Source: Agriotes lineatus (taxonomy: Eukaryota; Arthropoda; Insecta; Coleoptera; Elateridae). Taken from it: DNA of 64,000 nucleotides. The stretch lies in the NCBI GenBank assembly GCA_940337035.1, contig OW679197.1, positions 34,415,219 through 34,479,218 of the forward strand. Direction: 5' to 3'. Position numbers and translations under genes: made by a program. The notes beneath the pieces were generated by a model, which was not told the origin of the DNA, did not search any database, and worked only from the letters and a program-made list of their open reading frames with translations. This document shows, in pieces, positions 33,539 through 44,562 of the stretch (positions are counted from its first letter, which is position 1; each line of letters begins with the position of its first letter).

Positions 33539-34430
33539 CTTATGTTCCGGTGAATCGCAAGTACAGCTAAGAAGCTCAATCTCTTGCATTTTATTTCGAA
33601 GAAAAGTCTTCACTTTCTTCATAGTCGAAAATGACCTCTCAACCGTAGCAGTGGTCACTGGTAGGTGGATAAAATGGTCAGTAAATGATGGATGATTGGG
33701 AAAAAGTTTTTGTTGCATATTTCAAGGACCATGAGTGTTTCGAGACTTGTTTCTTTAAAAACTTGATTACACCATATATAGTATTCACCTTGGAGTGCAG
33801 ACACTGAATATTCTTCATCAAAAAATATAGATAAGCGTTGTAGCTGAGTGGCTTTATCAGGCGATGCAAACCCTGCTAGTAGGGCTTGAAATGCTGACAA
33901 TACTGTCATTGGAGTCCCGAAGCGGTCTTGCAAACTAACTATCAGCTGGTCAACGAATGGTAAAAAAATAGCGACTCTGAAGTATTCTTCAGTAGAATTA
34001 GTTGTGAGATTTGCACGATGGCTCTGTCTGCCAGTCAGGCGAGGAATATTCAGTTCACTTCCGAACAGTCCTTCTAAAAGGTTCGATGCGGTACTAACAA
34101 GTTTTTTAAAAATTGATTCTCCATCCTCTCTTGTTTTTTGTAGCAAGCTATCATATCATTAGCCTCGTCAAGGGCCAAGACCAAATCATGGGAGGGACTC
34201 TGCAGGTACTTGGATAGAGGTAACGTGAAACTAAGAAATTTTTCACATACTAGCAGCGACACAATAAATTCGCTCTTTTCTACATCATAGCTTTAGAGGA
34301 AGTATCCCTAGTTTCGTTAGAACCTATTTGTAAAGCAGATACAACGGGCTTTAGCAGTTCTACAAACATCAAAACGCTGTCATGTCTTTCTATAAAACGA
34401 GTTTCAAACAAACGAATAATTTTAAGCATA
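33539..34430 (-). pseudogene. hAT transposase, C-terminal half, frameshifted
   Basis: Read on the minus strand with at least four frame changes: RLFETRFIERHDSVLMFVEL, LLVCEKFLSFTLPLSKYLQS with DLVLALDEANDMI, IPRLTGRQSHRANLTTNSTE, YFRVAIFLPFVDQLIVSLQD, and the dimerisation region LPVTTATVERSFSTMKKVKT. A last shift gives LAVLAIHRNIRY and a stop. The TERHDSV, IPRxxxRQ and TxATxERSFSxxKxxKxxLR blocks are diagnostic of the hAT group close to human ZMYM1 and THAP0-type proteins. The N-terminal zinc finger and first catalytic region are absent, so the protein cannot have been active. Confidence 0.88.
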
Positions 34431-34525
34431 GCGGACTCAAAACCATTTTAGTGGATAGCGGAATTTTTATCGGCATTATATGATTATGAATTCGTTCGGG
34501 GGGACCCTCCGTGCCTGCCCTAAGC

Positions 34526-37255
34526 CCGTGGAATGTATTATGTGCAACTTGTGAGCTTTCTGAAGTCGCTGTGCAAGCCATTTGAGGGACGCTGAGGATA
34601 AATATGACAGCTATGGACCCCTATCGAAGGCTTTTTGCAGGCTTTAATTATCACGCTTAGCGGATTTTCCCCAGGCTTCTATTTTGTGTTGAACTTATTT
34701 CTACGGAAGTCGTCAGTTGGAATACTGCACATATCGTCTATGGCACCTTCCTGTACTCTTCGTTGGAAGATCAAACATGTCCGCTCGTTGGTCCCGCATT
34801 CCGGCTTGTTGGAAGTCCCATTCCCGTATCACCAAATTTAATTGAGCAGTCACCGCTTCCCCACTGCCCAATATCTTCAGAGAACAGTAATTTTAACGGC
34901 CCCCGAATTCTCCAAATCAGGTATTGTCTTAGTTGTTAAAGTGCACTTTTTAACCATTTTGTGCGATGCTCTTTTGAAGCCAGTGCGGCATCATTCAGAA
35001 CATGTATGTGTAATCAACTTGCCGCTTGGGCGTACCTATTCTTAGATATTGGGGCGCGTTCTCAATGAACGTTGTCGAAGTCAATTATGCAGATTTTATT
35101 GTTCGTTCACCGATTGCTGATTTTATTATTGTAGGTGGGCATTGCTCATGTCAAACCGTTTCGATGTCAAGTAGTGTTAAAGCTACTAACTAACCGTTTT
35201 GTTTGTTTTCATGTTTGTACAATTATTTCACATGTCTGTTTCAAGTCAATACATTTAATTTAATTAATTATTATTCGTGCGTTATTATTTCGTATATCTC
35301 ATGTTGAATGCAAAATTTGTATTATGTGCTGTGTTTTCTTTTTGTACGAAATTCAGGGGACTTGGAGAAAATTAACGGAAGGTAAGTTCACTGACGCTGT
35401 ACGCTAGCTGGCATTGTGCACTGCAGGTATCTTCAAAGAGAGAATTTTTTCATTTCCCAAGTGGAAAAGTGGTGGCGTCTGTAGAATTCTAACATCATTG
35501 CCCACGTTGTTCTAATTATCGTAATGAACCACCCCTCTCTCTGAAGCTTAGCCGGCAACCTTGTTATAGTACATCGTAGCATAATTGGGGCAACCGATCT
35601 GTGTTTTTTTTTTAATTTATGTCGTCCTTATCGTGTTTTGAATCATGTCTTAAAGTGTAATTTAGGCGGTAACAATTGCATACTCTCACATTGATTTGAT
35701 CTTCTCGAAAAACGCGAAACTCTCTTAAATTAGGGCACAAGAATTCAGATTGACTAAAGAATCTTGCAGGATCCCCTCTCTCTCGATGCCGAGAGCGATA
35801 ACTAGATAAGCCCATTTATAAAAATTAAAAAATAATAAAATGCCGCGAATGAAGGGCCACTTTGGTTAGCTAAAATAGCATGTTATTTTGTAGTTTCTGT
35901 TAAAAATGATACGAAATGCTAATGAACTATGTAAACTATATCATGAAATGGAAAACTAAAAACCAATTTAAACGCAGCCAGAGTTTAGAATTTTCAAATG
36001 CAGGTGCCTTGGCTATCAGCAACGAGAGAACTGGTTTTGTCAATGAAAATAATCCTATTCTCTTCCTCGTGGCTAAAGTTTTCTAGATCAAACAATAGAG
36101 AAGAGCTCTCGTTAAAAGTTAAGCGAGTTCGTTTAATATAAAAGTTTCATTAAACAATGTAAAATACATCTTCGAGGAGATATGAATGTTAACGGTTATG
36201 GTAAACAGTAATTTCCAGCTCTCAAAGAACAGCCCGATGCTTTTAATCAAACAGAGATTCTAATTTCTGCCGACCTACTTCGCTATGCAAATCAAAAACT
36301 TAATTAAATAGCGATTCTTACGTGCATCGCGTTGCCTTTCGCGTCAGCATCAGTTGGATTCGAATCCCTTCGAATTTTTACCGTTTGGAGGACACCGACT
36401 GTGCAAAAACTTGCCGTTTTAGGCCCTTGATTAAGTAGAGCTCAAGATGTTAACATTCAGGAGCACTGAATGTATTCGAGCAGTAATTTGTTGAGCAAAT
36501 TCGGGCTTGATTAAGCCTGTGGGTAATCCCGTTAAAAAGAGGGTGCCATACAGACGCCTAAATTGAATTTATACATTAATAAACAGCATGTACCATTAAC
36601 TGCAATAATTAAACAAGTAATTAAATTCCATTGTTTAATTTATAATGCGGCGCGCATAAAAGAACAGTGAAAGTAAATTTATTTAACACCGCGAGCACCG
36701 AACCATTGTGGGTAAAATATGTTTGTTTTTAATTTACTCTCAGATATATTTAATTAAGAAAAAGGGCGGAACTCGTTGGGCACGGAAGGAAAATTAGCCG
36801 AAATGGGAGTATTTGTTCTTTCGCTCTTGCTCTCCTCAAGTCCGGAACTGAATAAAATTCGGCCCAGTCGGCGAACAGTAAATTTTAAGTTATTTTTGGA
36901 ACTTCCCCATCCACTTTTAGAAGTATATTTCTAATTATTTCCTAGTTGTTCTCATGCCACCAAGATTCGTCTACACGCTCATATCAATGAATTTATTAGA
37001 ATTTGCAGTCACTTTCTAAATGTTATTATTTAATTAGTTCTAATTAAATTCTTTTAACCAACGTCAGAGTATTTCGGTACATACACTATATGTCGAAGAG
37101 CCCATGGCACTCTTTTTAATTAATGACACCGGTCGGAAAAGTGGTTACAGTGGCAGCGGTTGGAAAGTACCTAATCAATTGCCGATCGCTGTCTAGGTAG
37201 GGACACTGAAAATCTTGTTCATCCATTCATGCGCGTCACAACCTGTCGAATCACA
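34526..37255. other. Long gene-free stretch
   Basis: No gene recognised. A 25-nt segment at 35357-35381 lies between a good acceptor (TTTCTTTTTGTACGAAATTCAG) and a consensus GTAAGT donor, a possible micro-exon. 36000-36900 is GC-richer and may be conserved non-coding DNA. The remainder shows nothing. Confidence 0.3.
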
Positions 37256-37572
37256 ATATGTATGTATTATCTGTAACCTCATTTACTTTGCGGTGTCGAG
37301 GCTGGTGCTTTATGCGCTGGCATCTGGCGGTACAATGATCAACTTGCCCCGGATTCGGGAGACAGAGTTGGATCGCGCCTTTGGTGCTTACGCAGCAACC
37401 ATTGTATGAGATGTGTGTCTTGGTGATGTGCTGACCTTGTTACTCTATCTCTTAGGTCTGTGGTTCTGAGTAGAGCACAGTTAATTTGGTGCCCAACTGT
37501 GAATGGTCTCACCGAGCCCGATTTCAATCGCCAAGGCGGAAAAATTCCGACCCCCGCGGGATTCGAACCGAG
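37256..37572 (-). mobile_element. tRNA-derived SINE, copy 2 (head truncated)
   Basis: Same body as the SINE at 8.25-8.60 kb, with the same TACA-type tail (here only about two units). It has an extra ~27 bp near 37370-37405 (CTTACGCAGCAACCATTG region) missing from copy 1. The tRNA head stops inside the B box region at GATTCGAACCGAG; the A box half is replaced by unrelated sequence. The copy therefore lacks a complete pol III promoter. Confidence 0.85.
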
Positions 37573-38589
37573 AAAATAGTATACATACCAAGCTAAAAAA
37601 TTTTATTCCTATCTCGAAATAAAGTTAACCTCGACGCTTCGCGTCTCGGTTAACTACTTCATCTCTCGTGGGTTCCATGTTACTACGATGTGCAGCATAT
37701 AAAAGATCCCATGCAAGGGTTAAAACTCCTTAGTCTCGGAAAATTTCTAAGTAGGACTAAGGTACCTGGTACTCTGCATGCCTAGACCTTACCCACGGGG
37801 TTGGCAAAAAGGGCCTATAAAGGCCTACTTCCTAGATATGAGTCTCCCCACAAATACTACTACTACTACTACTAGTTTCCCGAGAGGAATAAAACACTAC
37901 TATTGTAATTTTATTCGATTGGGAGAGCTAAAGCTTACTCAACATAGACTTATAGAGCAATTAAAGGAAAAAAAATACACTTTCAATTTAAAAAATATTA
38001 CTGAAAGATCAATGCGCTAAGAAGCTCTAAAATATTAATTCGAAGGCGGCGCCTGTGTATCCCATATATTTCGTTTATGGTTATCTAATGACTGTTACCT
38101 GTCCATTAAGCTATCTTCCTGGAAACACATAATATAAAACCATCAATTGTTTTTCTGAAAGACAGGGTACTGTCGATTATTTTAAAGCGTCTTTTCAGAA
38201 GTTTGTGACTAAAAGTACAGACATTTCATGTGAGCTCAACAGAGGGCCACTTATAACGATTCTTACGATAAAAGCGTTTTTTGTGGTTTGAATTACATCA
38301 TTAAGGAGTTGCGCTTTCATTTGTAGCAGTTACTTCTACTGCTCCAACACTTGAAACAGAAAATCTCTTTGGGTTCGCTGACACTATAACTTCGTTTTTA
38401 ATAATTCATATATTGAGAAATCGCAACCGTTTTCTTAAAATTAAACTTTTCTAAAAGATCACATATACTACATTATCAAGTCCTAAGGACTGCATACTTC
38501 AAAGGGTAAACGTTAAAGAACATTACCACCACTGGAGCAGTTATCGATATCTACTCTAGGAAGGTACTGGAGGGCGCTAGTCAATCGGT
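37573..38589. other. Unassigned DNA with a hairpin and a TAC microsatellite
   Basis: A 33-bp hairpin at 37623-37655 (AGTTAACC...GACGC TTC GCGTC...GGTTAACT) lies next to the SINE. A (TAC)6-7 run at 37855-37874 follows a segment that may be the 3' part of another retroelement, with the short frame 37778-38020 running through the repeat. No gene is recognised. Confidence 0.4.
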
Positions 38590-38965
38590 TAAAAATTACA
38601 AAAAAATGTGTCTATCAGAAGTACAAGAAGAAAAGTTGAAAACTTACTGAGTAGAAGAACAGAAAAATGAGACCTTTACTTTGCCATAATAATCTCAACC
38701 TAGTACAACTACGACAGCATATAATCAAGTGTTATATATGCTGGTCATCATACTTTGCGGTGTGGAAACGTAGACAATTAAGGTAAGCTCCCTACATCGA
38801 TTAAAAATGTTATATGTGGATCCACTGCAAAATACTCAGAATACCGTGAACAAACCCGGTAACTATTGCAGACGGTTTACAACAAGTGAAAACTCGTTAC
38901 AGTCAAGCGCATAAAGTTGAATATTTTGGCCATTCCGTTCGGGGAGACAAACATCAGTTACTTCA
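38590..38965 (+). pseudogene. LINE RT C-terminal fragment
   Basis: Frame-jumping translation gives KMRPLLCHNNLNLVQLRQHI, LYMLVIILCGVETxTIKVSS, CYMWIHCKILRIP and HKVEYFGHSVRGDKHQLLQL. These match the LINE region reading KMRxxLxxxxLNLxLRxRxIKCYVWPVLLYGVETWTL, MWIYRRILRISW and RKLEYLGHVMRGxKYxLLQLI. At least two frameshifts and several stops are present. It ends at a palindromic element at 38996. The sequence differs from the LINE fragments at 25.4 and 28.0 kb, so it is a separate insertion. Confidence 0.75.
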
Positions 38966-38995
38966 ATTGATGAAGAACAAGGCCTCAGCTCTCAA

Positions 38996-39125
38996 GCGTG
39001 ACGTCAGCAGAAGTAGGTTGGAATTTGCCAATGATTGAATTAATAGATCCTTCTACCTCCAGATTCAAGGAGTAATACATTCAATCATTGCCAAATTCGA
39101 CCTACCTGCGCTGCTGGCACGCTGG
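38996..39125. repeat. Inverted repeat / MITE-like foldback (130 bp)
   Basis: Arms of about 45 bp: AGCGTGACGTCAGCAG...GTAGGTTGGAATTTGCCAATG on the left match, inverted, CATTGCCAAATTCGACCTAC...GCTGCTGGCACGCT on the right. They flank a 34-bp loop. No clear target duplication, so the family is unassigned. It interrupts or terminates the LINE fragment. Confidence 0.75.
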
Positions 39126-41076
39126 ACACCTAAGGCATTTTTCTTTACGTGGTTATGTTAGGAGCGGATAGTGGACTGACATTTAGAATTCTGGCGAATT
39201 GTGCTGATTAACTGTGGATCCAGACGACTTGTTTATAGTAATCGCCAACGTTCAGGGGAGCGAGCATGGCACACAAAGGAAAAAAAAGAAATAGGATAAA
39301 AATAATATAGTTCAAAATCTTAAGTTCGAATAATACACATCTATCATTGTTTGTTACATATTTTGTTTTCCTAACAGTTGTCTATTGTTGGTAATAATTA
39401 TGGTATGTTATTTTAGGGTTACTTAAAAATGTGTTTCCATTTCTACTATATAGAAAGTAAAATTGTAATGGTTCTTTTATTTGTTTGTTAGTTAACCCAG
39501 TCGTAGAAGCACAAGGCCCGCTGTTACCTAACTATGGCTGAGGGATATGTCAATATAGCTCGTTCCGCCCTGCTTGTTCATATACATATACTCATATACT
39601 CTGAAAAAGAACATACATGCATGAAAATAAATAAAAAGGATACACTATGGTAATATAGAAATGCTTTATACGCTATCAAAAATAGCTAAGAAATGTCCAT
39701 GAGCTTAATGCTGAAACTACCAGCTTAGATACACCTTACGTATGAGTGTGATTGTCAATGCGCAACGCTAAGTCAAAAAAACAAAATCATGCGAACACGG
39801 TGTAAATATTCACTTAGTACGGCGCTACCTTCGGCTTGAAAGCAGTTGACGCAATGTATCAACAGGATGATGCAAGCGGTTTGCACTGACGCGCTCATTC
39901 AGCAGGTAAGCACCAGTTGCTTTCGGGGGCTTACTTGCGCGTTCAAGCTATTGCGCAATCTGTTGCAATCCCTTTATAATTCGCTGTTATGAGCCTACTC
40001 CTACAGTTTCCTGAATCATACATTCGAAAGTGGAAATTATTTATTAACATTGACAAGATCGGCTGGCTTCTTTGAAGCTAGAATAGCAGCTTCTGCAACG
40101 AGTAATTATCGATACCGCTATGTTATTTCCAAGGTGGATATCTGCTCTCGAGGCTGTATTTCGGCTCAAGAATAACGAGGCGTCGACTGTTTAACGCAGG
40201 CCAATGCTTAAACTCTCAGTCGTACTTTAATGCTTCACGTGGCGACCCCTTTGTTTAGACAAAACGCACCAGCCACCTATTAGCGAGCAACTGCTCCCCG
40301 TGCCTCCGTTCGCCCACAATTTGCTTTGGTTCGATTAATAGCTGGAATGACGGCATCAGCTCGCTTGCATCGCACAATCTGGCGAGCGAAACACTCGATG
40401 CATGTTTTAAATACATAATTCGTCCTAACCTAATTATTACAATGTAACAAATACAGTTTGGCTTCAAACCAGCAGGATAATTGTTGAAATAACAAAGTGG
40501 CACGAACCCGCCCGTTACAAAATCCATTGTTCGAAAAACATCCGCTATGAAGTAGTAGGTAAAATTCCTAATTATTAAATGTTAACCAGCAACAAATGAA
40601 ATAAAATGCAGCATGTGTAACTAGATATGATTTAATCATTAACTATTGGACTTACAAGAATTATAGTAAAACACTTAGACGAGAATTGCTTTAAATAAAA
40701 CTACTTGCAGTTTCTTGAGAATTATATCTTGAACTTCTAAGAAAAAGCAATATATTGTCTTTTATAGTGTTACATTAATTTGTCATTTCCGTAAAAATGA
40801 TAATAAATTATCACAACAATGCTGATTAACAAGATAACAGTCCTAGCCCCACTTTAAAAGGGATCGTTTGCTGCTGAAGAATTGAACAAATCTTACGAAG
40901 AAGATAACTAAGAAAGAGAGATTATTATGTAAATCTATATTATACTGATATATCTACAAAGATTCAAATAAAAAGCTGTATATCTTTTGGGAAATCATAA
41001 AAGTTGTCAAGCTTCATTACGCTTCATCTTACCGAATTTCCTTTAAACAAAAAATGCACAATCTTCTAACACTAAA
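39126..41076. other. Gene-free stretch
   Basis: Nothing recognised. 39820-40540 is GC-richer; a minus frame at 40255-40527 has no domain. Confidence 0.35.
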
Positions 41077-41078
41077 TA

Positions 41079-41627
41079 AAGGGTGTTTCAAATATAGCGC
41101 CGAATTAGAATTTGGCGGAATTTTTTCCCGCGACGGTTGGTAGCCATGGTTTTATCATTTTCGTAATCTACCATCATTCCGATTACTTGCGTGATAACGA
41201 CTTGTTACACCTCCCGCGATAAGATGGTTTTATTTCACGAAAAATGTTCTGGACGTATCATCTCTTTGCGTGGCGATAGGGAATGGCCTGCCAGATTCTG
41301 CGATCTTACGCCATGCGGCTTTTTTGTGGGGGTTTGTTAATTCAAAACTCTACTTAAATAGACTTCAAACGATTCCGGAATTAAAGACAGAGATTCGAAG
41401 AGTAGTAAACGACATCCAGCCGGACGTTTGTGAGCGGGTTATAGTAAACTTCAACGATCGCATAATTCAATGCCGCGCCACCATGGAAGGCCATATGCCG
41501 GACGTTATTTTTCATACATAAATCGGAGATGTTTTTGAATACGATGATAATAAAATTCTTCAAATTTCATTAAAATATATGTGTTTTGTTGCATTTTCAA
41601 ATTTGGCGCTATATGTGAAACACCCCA
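41079..41627 (+). mobile_element. Internally deleted mariner-type element (549 bp)
   Basis: Terminal inverted repeats of about 24 bp, GGGTGTTTCAAATATAGCGC on the left and, inverted, GGGTGTTTCACATATAGCGC on the right, are flanked by TA at 41077-41078 and 41628-41629. The interior keeps only the last part of a transposase gene. A full element would be about 1.2-1.4 kb, so most of the N-terminus has been deleted. Confidence 0.9.
41232..41521 (+). pseudogene. Mariner-type transposase C-terminus
   Basis: Reads GRIISLRGDREWPARFCDLT-PCGFF, then after a small deletion in a T run near 41320 continues as LWGFVNSKLYLNRLQTIPEL, KTEIRRVVNDIQPDVCERVI, and NFNDRIIQCRATMEGHM before a stop at 41519-41521. 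WPxRSxDLTPCDFFLWG is the end of the DDE/DDD catalytic core; the D of DLTP is present. The helix-turn-helix and the first two catalytic acids are missing. TIRs and TA flanks are intact around it. Confidence 0.88.
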
Positions 41628-41629
41628 TA

Positions 41630-41872
41630 TTAAGGCAATAAACCGTTGTCGGCTGATCAATGGAACAAAAGTAATAGCAAAACACAGGTAAGATAGTTTG
41701 ATTATCTGTTATTATATCCTAGCAGAATACCAATGCTTTGTACGGTTTTAATAGACTATCTACCGCCTTGTTTCATACAGTACGTGATAAGAAGTTCTAG
41801 TAACTGGTAATCAGGAGTTTGAAGCTTGGAAGATTATCAATGTTAAAATTACCAAAGTTTATATAAAGGGTA
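41630..41872. other. Spacer between mariner and Helitron remnants
   Basis: No feature recognised; the Helitron C-terminal frame runs into this region but without conserved sequence. Confidence 0.35.
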
Positions 41873-42505
41873 AAAGTATGTACCTCTTTATAGACGATGT
41901 TCGTTATTTTACCCTCTGGTAACACCACTAAATTGTTTGGAGAATTGCCTCCTGAACAAGCTACATTTAGCTGATCTTGAGGAAAACGATCATCCCTCAA
42001 GTCTACTCCAGCTTTTTCCAGCGACTCTCGCGGATTCATGCAGAAATTTCACCTGCAGCCGAGTGCCATTACAGAGTTTGGGAGGATTGTCATCAGCATA
42101 ATCAGTGCTCCAAAGAAAGTTCGGAAGGGTTCACCGTGTGAATAAAGTTATAGGGATAGTGCACTTTATCTTCCTCTTCTACATATTGTTCACTGACTGA
42201 GCGGTTGCTCTGAATGTATCTATTTCCTCGCCCTTCGAGTGATCTAAGAAATATCCCACTCTCGTCAGCCCCAATGTCCCGATGCACAAAACGGTGGCTC
42301 CTACCACGAGTTCTTCAGAGCAGCGAATACCTTGCACTCGCTATCGTACTTTGTTTAATGCTACAAATGGGACTCTCATTGTAGCCCAGGTCGAAAGTCA
42401 AATACAATTTATCATCAGTGTCGCAACGATTTCAGGAAAAGCTGCGGCAATAGCTATTTTCCGCTCACTCCTTTCCTTTTCCAGCAGTAAATTGATGTGA
42501 AGTAT
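41873..42505 (-). pseudogene. Helitron helicase (RepHel) remnant
   Basis: From high to low coordinate the minus strand gives INLLLEKERSERKIAIAAAF, corresponding to the segment after the Walker A loop (LINLLLAKxRSxxKIALAVASSGIAATLL). It continues with ESPICSIKQST, YVEEEDKVHYPYNFIHTVNP, NPPKLCNGTRLQVKFLH and finally SLEKAGVDLRDDRFPQDQLN-VACSGG...GKITNIVY. These are the C-terminal blocks of the PIF1-like helicase of animal Helitrons. The sequence between NPPKLCNGTRL and SLEKAGVDL is much shorter than normal, so part of the domain is deleted, and frames change several times. No HUH nuclease was found, and no Helitron ends could be assigned. Confidence 0.85.
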
Positions 42506-42833
42506 GATTCCAGTTCCTTTAAATTCGTAAAGGATGACGATTTTAACAACGCGCTTTAATATATCTTTCTGTTATCGTCAGTCAAAAGGGTTCGTTGCCT
42601 GTCACAGATCTCGCATAGGCGTCCGTATCATAACAATAAGTCACTCCCCGAAGGTATTTCAAACGAACGTGTAGATTCCGGCAGTTTATAGTTCTTCAGT
42701 ATCTGTTAAGAATGATGTCATTCATCAACTTCAAATCAACGCCTGGAGTTTCTCTCTCAATTTGCCGCCTCAAGTCCTCCGAGAAACTGTCGCGTTGCTT
42801 CTCTCCACCTGCAGTAACTGACACTCTATGGCC

Positions 42834-43265
42834 TGATTTAACCCATTTGGGAGGTAAATTGCGAAAAACCGTGAAAATTGTTTAACCCCATTTGTAAAAG
42901 AATATAATATGCCGAATTTTAACTTCCTACTTGCAGTAGTTCCCGCGTTGTGGTGATCTTTAGAAAACCACAATCACCTAATTTTACCCCTTTTGGGAGG
43001 TGAATTCCGATAAATCCAGAAAGTGTTAACTCGTAAAATGAACTGATATGCCGAATTTCAACTTCTTACTTGCAGTAATTAGTTATCGCTTTGTGGTGAC
43101 CTTTGGAAAAATGCGTCTCTCTATTTAACCCCGTTGTGACTTGACCCGATTTGTAAAAAAAACTCATTGGCCAAATTACAACTTTATAGGTGGTCGGTTA
43201 GAGTGAATAAAACCAAGAAATAATTTTTACTCATTTTGTACCTCTTGGAATTGAAATTTCGGAAA
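42834..43265. repeat. Degenerate ~144-bp tandem repeat, about 3 copies
   Basis: Units start near 42834, 42978 and 43121 (spacing 144 and 143). Each begins with a TTTAACCCxxTTGGGAGG-type sequence, contains a CCGAATTTTAACTTC...ACTTGCAGTA block and ends with TTGTGGTGA(T/C)CTTT. The third copy is the most diverged. It adjoins the Helitron helicase remnant and may be its non-coding part, which is inference. Confidence 0.75.
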
Positions 43266-44070
43266 ACCCCGGCTTACTGGGTGTTCATGTAACAAACAAG
43301 TTGAAGCCTTCACCTTTCTAGCTTGTGCGATTTTTGAGATTTTATGATTACCTCTAAGTGATTGAGTTAGGATTTTATACCTATACTTACATACAGAATA
43401 ATATTCATATAACGGTTTTATGTAATCTTAATAATTAAAACCGATGAAATACCCTACGTCTATTCATTTTCAGCCGAGGATGGATTAACACGTTAACTAC
43501 CATGTGATCTTGTGTTCATCGACTTTTCGAAGATGACCTCAAAAACTTCTACAATGCAATTTTTCTCCTCATGGTAAATTCAGTATAAAATATGAGCATT
43601 CACGATTGTTGTTTGCGAAGTAACCCAACAGATGACCTTCTATACCATTTTACTCCTCTACGTATTATCTTTTTTGCTGATCTAATAGATCGATAAAGTC
43701 TTTACAACTATTATAATGAAGAACAGCTTATGGATCGCCTCTCATTTGGCCCTCGTAGACTATATTATGCCATAAACAAAAACCACAATATTTGCAAATT
43801 CATGTTAAAAAGCATAACTTCTTCTAATATATAATATTTTTGCCCCCGGGTTCATTGTACTATCACCTATGGTAATAGCCAACCTGTTAAATGCACAAAA
43901 ATATGTATCGTAAACGTAAACGTTGTCTAAAATACCAAATTAGAAATGTAACAAGCAATTTTGCACTAAGCTACCATGGTGAGTATTTGAAGTATAAATC
44001 AGCAATTGTGTGCAATTAACGCTTTGGCGAATTTCTACCAGAGAGGTTTTCCGATGTGTCAAATCTGGGG
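43266..44070. other. AT-rich DNA, no gene seen
   Basis: Nothing recognised. Confidence 0.4.
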
Positions 44071-44074
44071 AACT

Positions 44075-44558
44075 GTCGTAATTAGGTGTCCTTTGACATA
44101 TTCCCAATGCTTGTCGTTACAAGGACCCTCACGCAAAACCCGGCCTTTTGGGAGTTCGTTTGATAACGTCGTTTTGACGGCCATCAATCGGCGCCGTCTT
44201 TTAACTATCTGGAGAGACTTCGAGGACACGGTGAGACCTTTCGGCTGCAGAAATCAGCAACATCGGCGGACATCATTCAGCTACTGTTATGTACTTGTTT
44301 TTATTGTCTGTGTAATTTAGAGCGTTTGTGCGACGCACTTGTGTTTTGTATTAAAGTTTCGTAATTTTACACGTGGCAACAGCCATATTTGGAGTCGACG
44401 CACGTTACCTACTTTTAGAGTAGATTGTCGTTATTGTTGCGTCATATACAGAATTTTTGTGCGACTTCTTCACCAGTGTTGTTTCAATGTAACCAATGTA
44501 CTTTGTATGGCAATCCTACCATTGTTAAATATATTTTAGAGTTATTAACCTTCGTTAC
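44075..44558. mobile_element. Candidate solo LTR (484 bp)
   Basis: The segment is bounded by a 4-bp direct repeat, AACT, at 44071-44074 and 44559-44562. Its ends fit TGT...ACA-like termini (read on the minus strand it begins TGTAACGAAGGTTAATAAC, a start common in Gypsy-type LTRs). No primer-binding site or internal coding region follows on either side, so at most this is a solo LTR. A frame at 44006-44320 runs across the left boundary and encodes no recognised domain. The orientation is uncertain. Confidence 0.4.
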
Positions 44559-44562
44559 AACT

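Larger units (their letters stand above)
33316..34517 (-). mobile_element. Internally deleted hAT element (1202 bp)
   Basis: Termini CAGGCACGTATCC on the left and, inverted, CAGGCACGGAGGGTCC on the right (the left arm also reaches GGGGAGGGTCC). A perfect 8-bp target duplication, CCCTAAGC, is present at 33308-33315 and 34518-34525. The interior carries the 3' half of an hAT transposase on the minus strand. A full element of this type is usually near 3 kb, so the 5' coding half, including the zinc finger, is deleted. A TA microsatellite has expanded close to the left end. Confidence 0.93.

Noticed and set aside
44006..44320. 104-codon plus-strand frame
   Set aside because: It crosses the left boundary of the candidate LTR and has no recognised domain.
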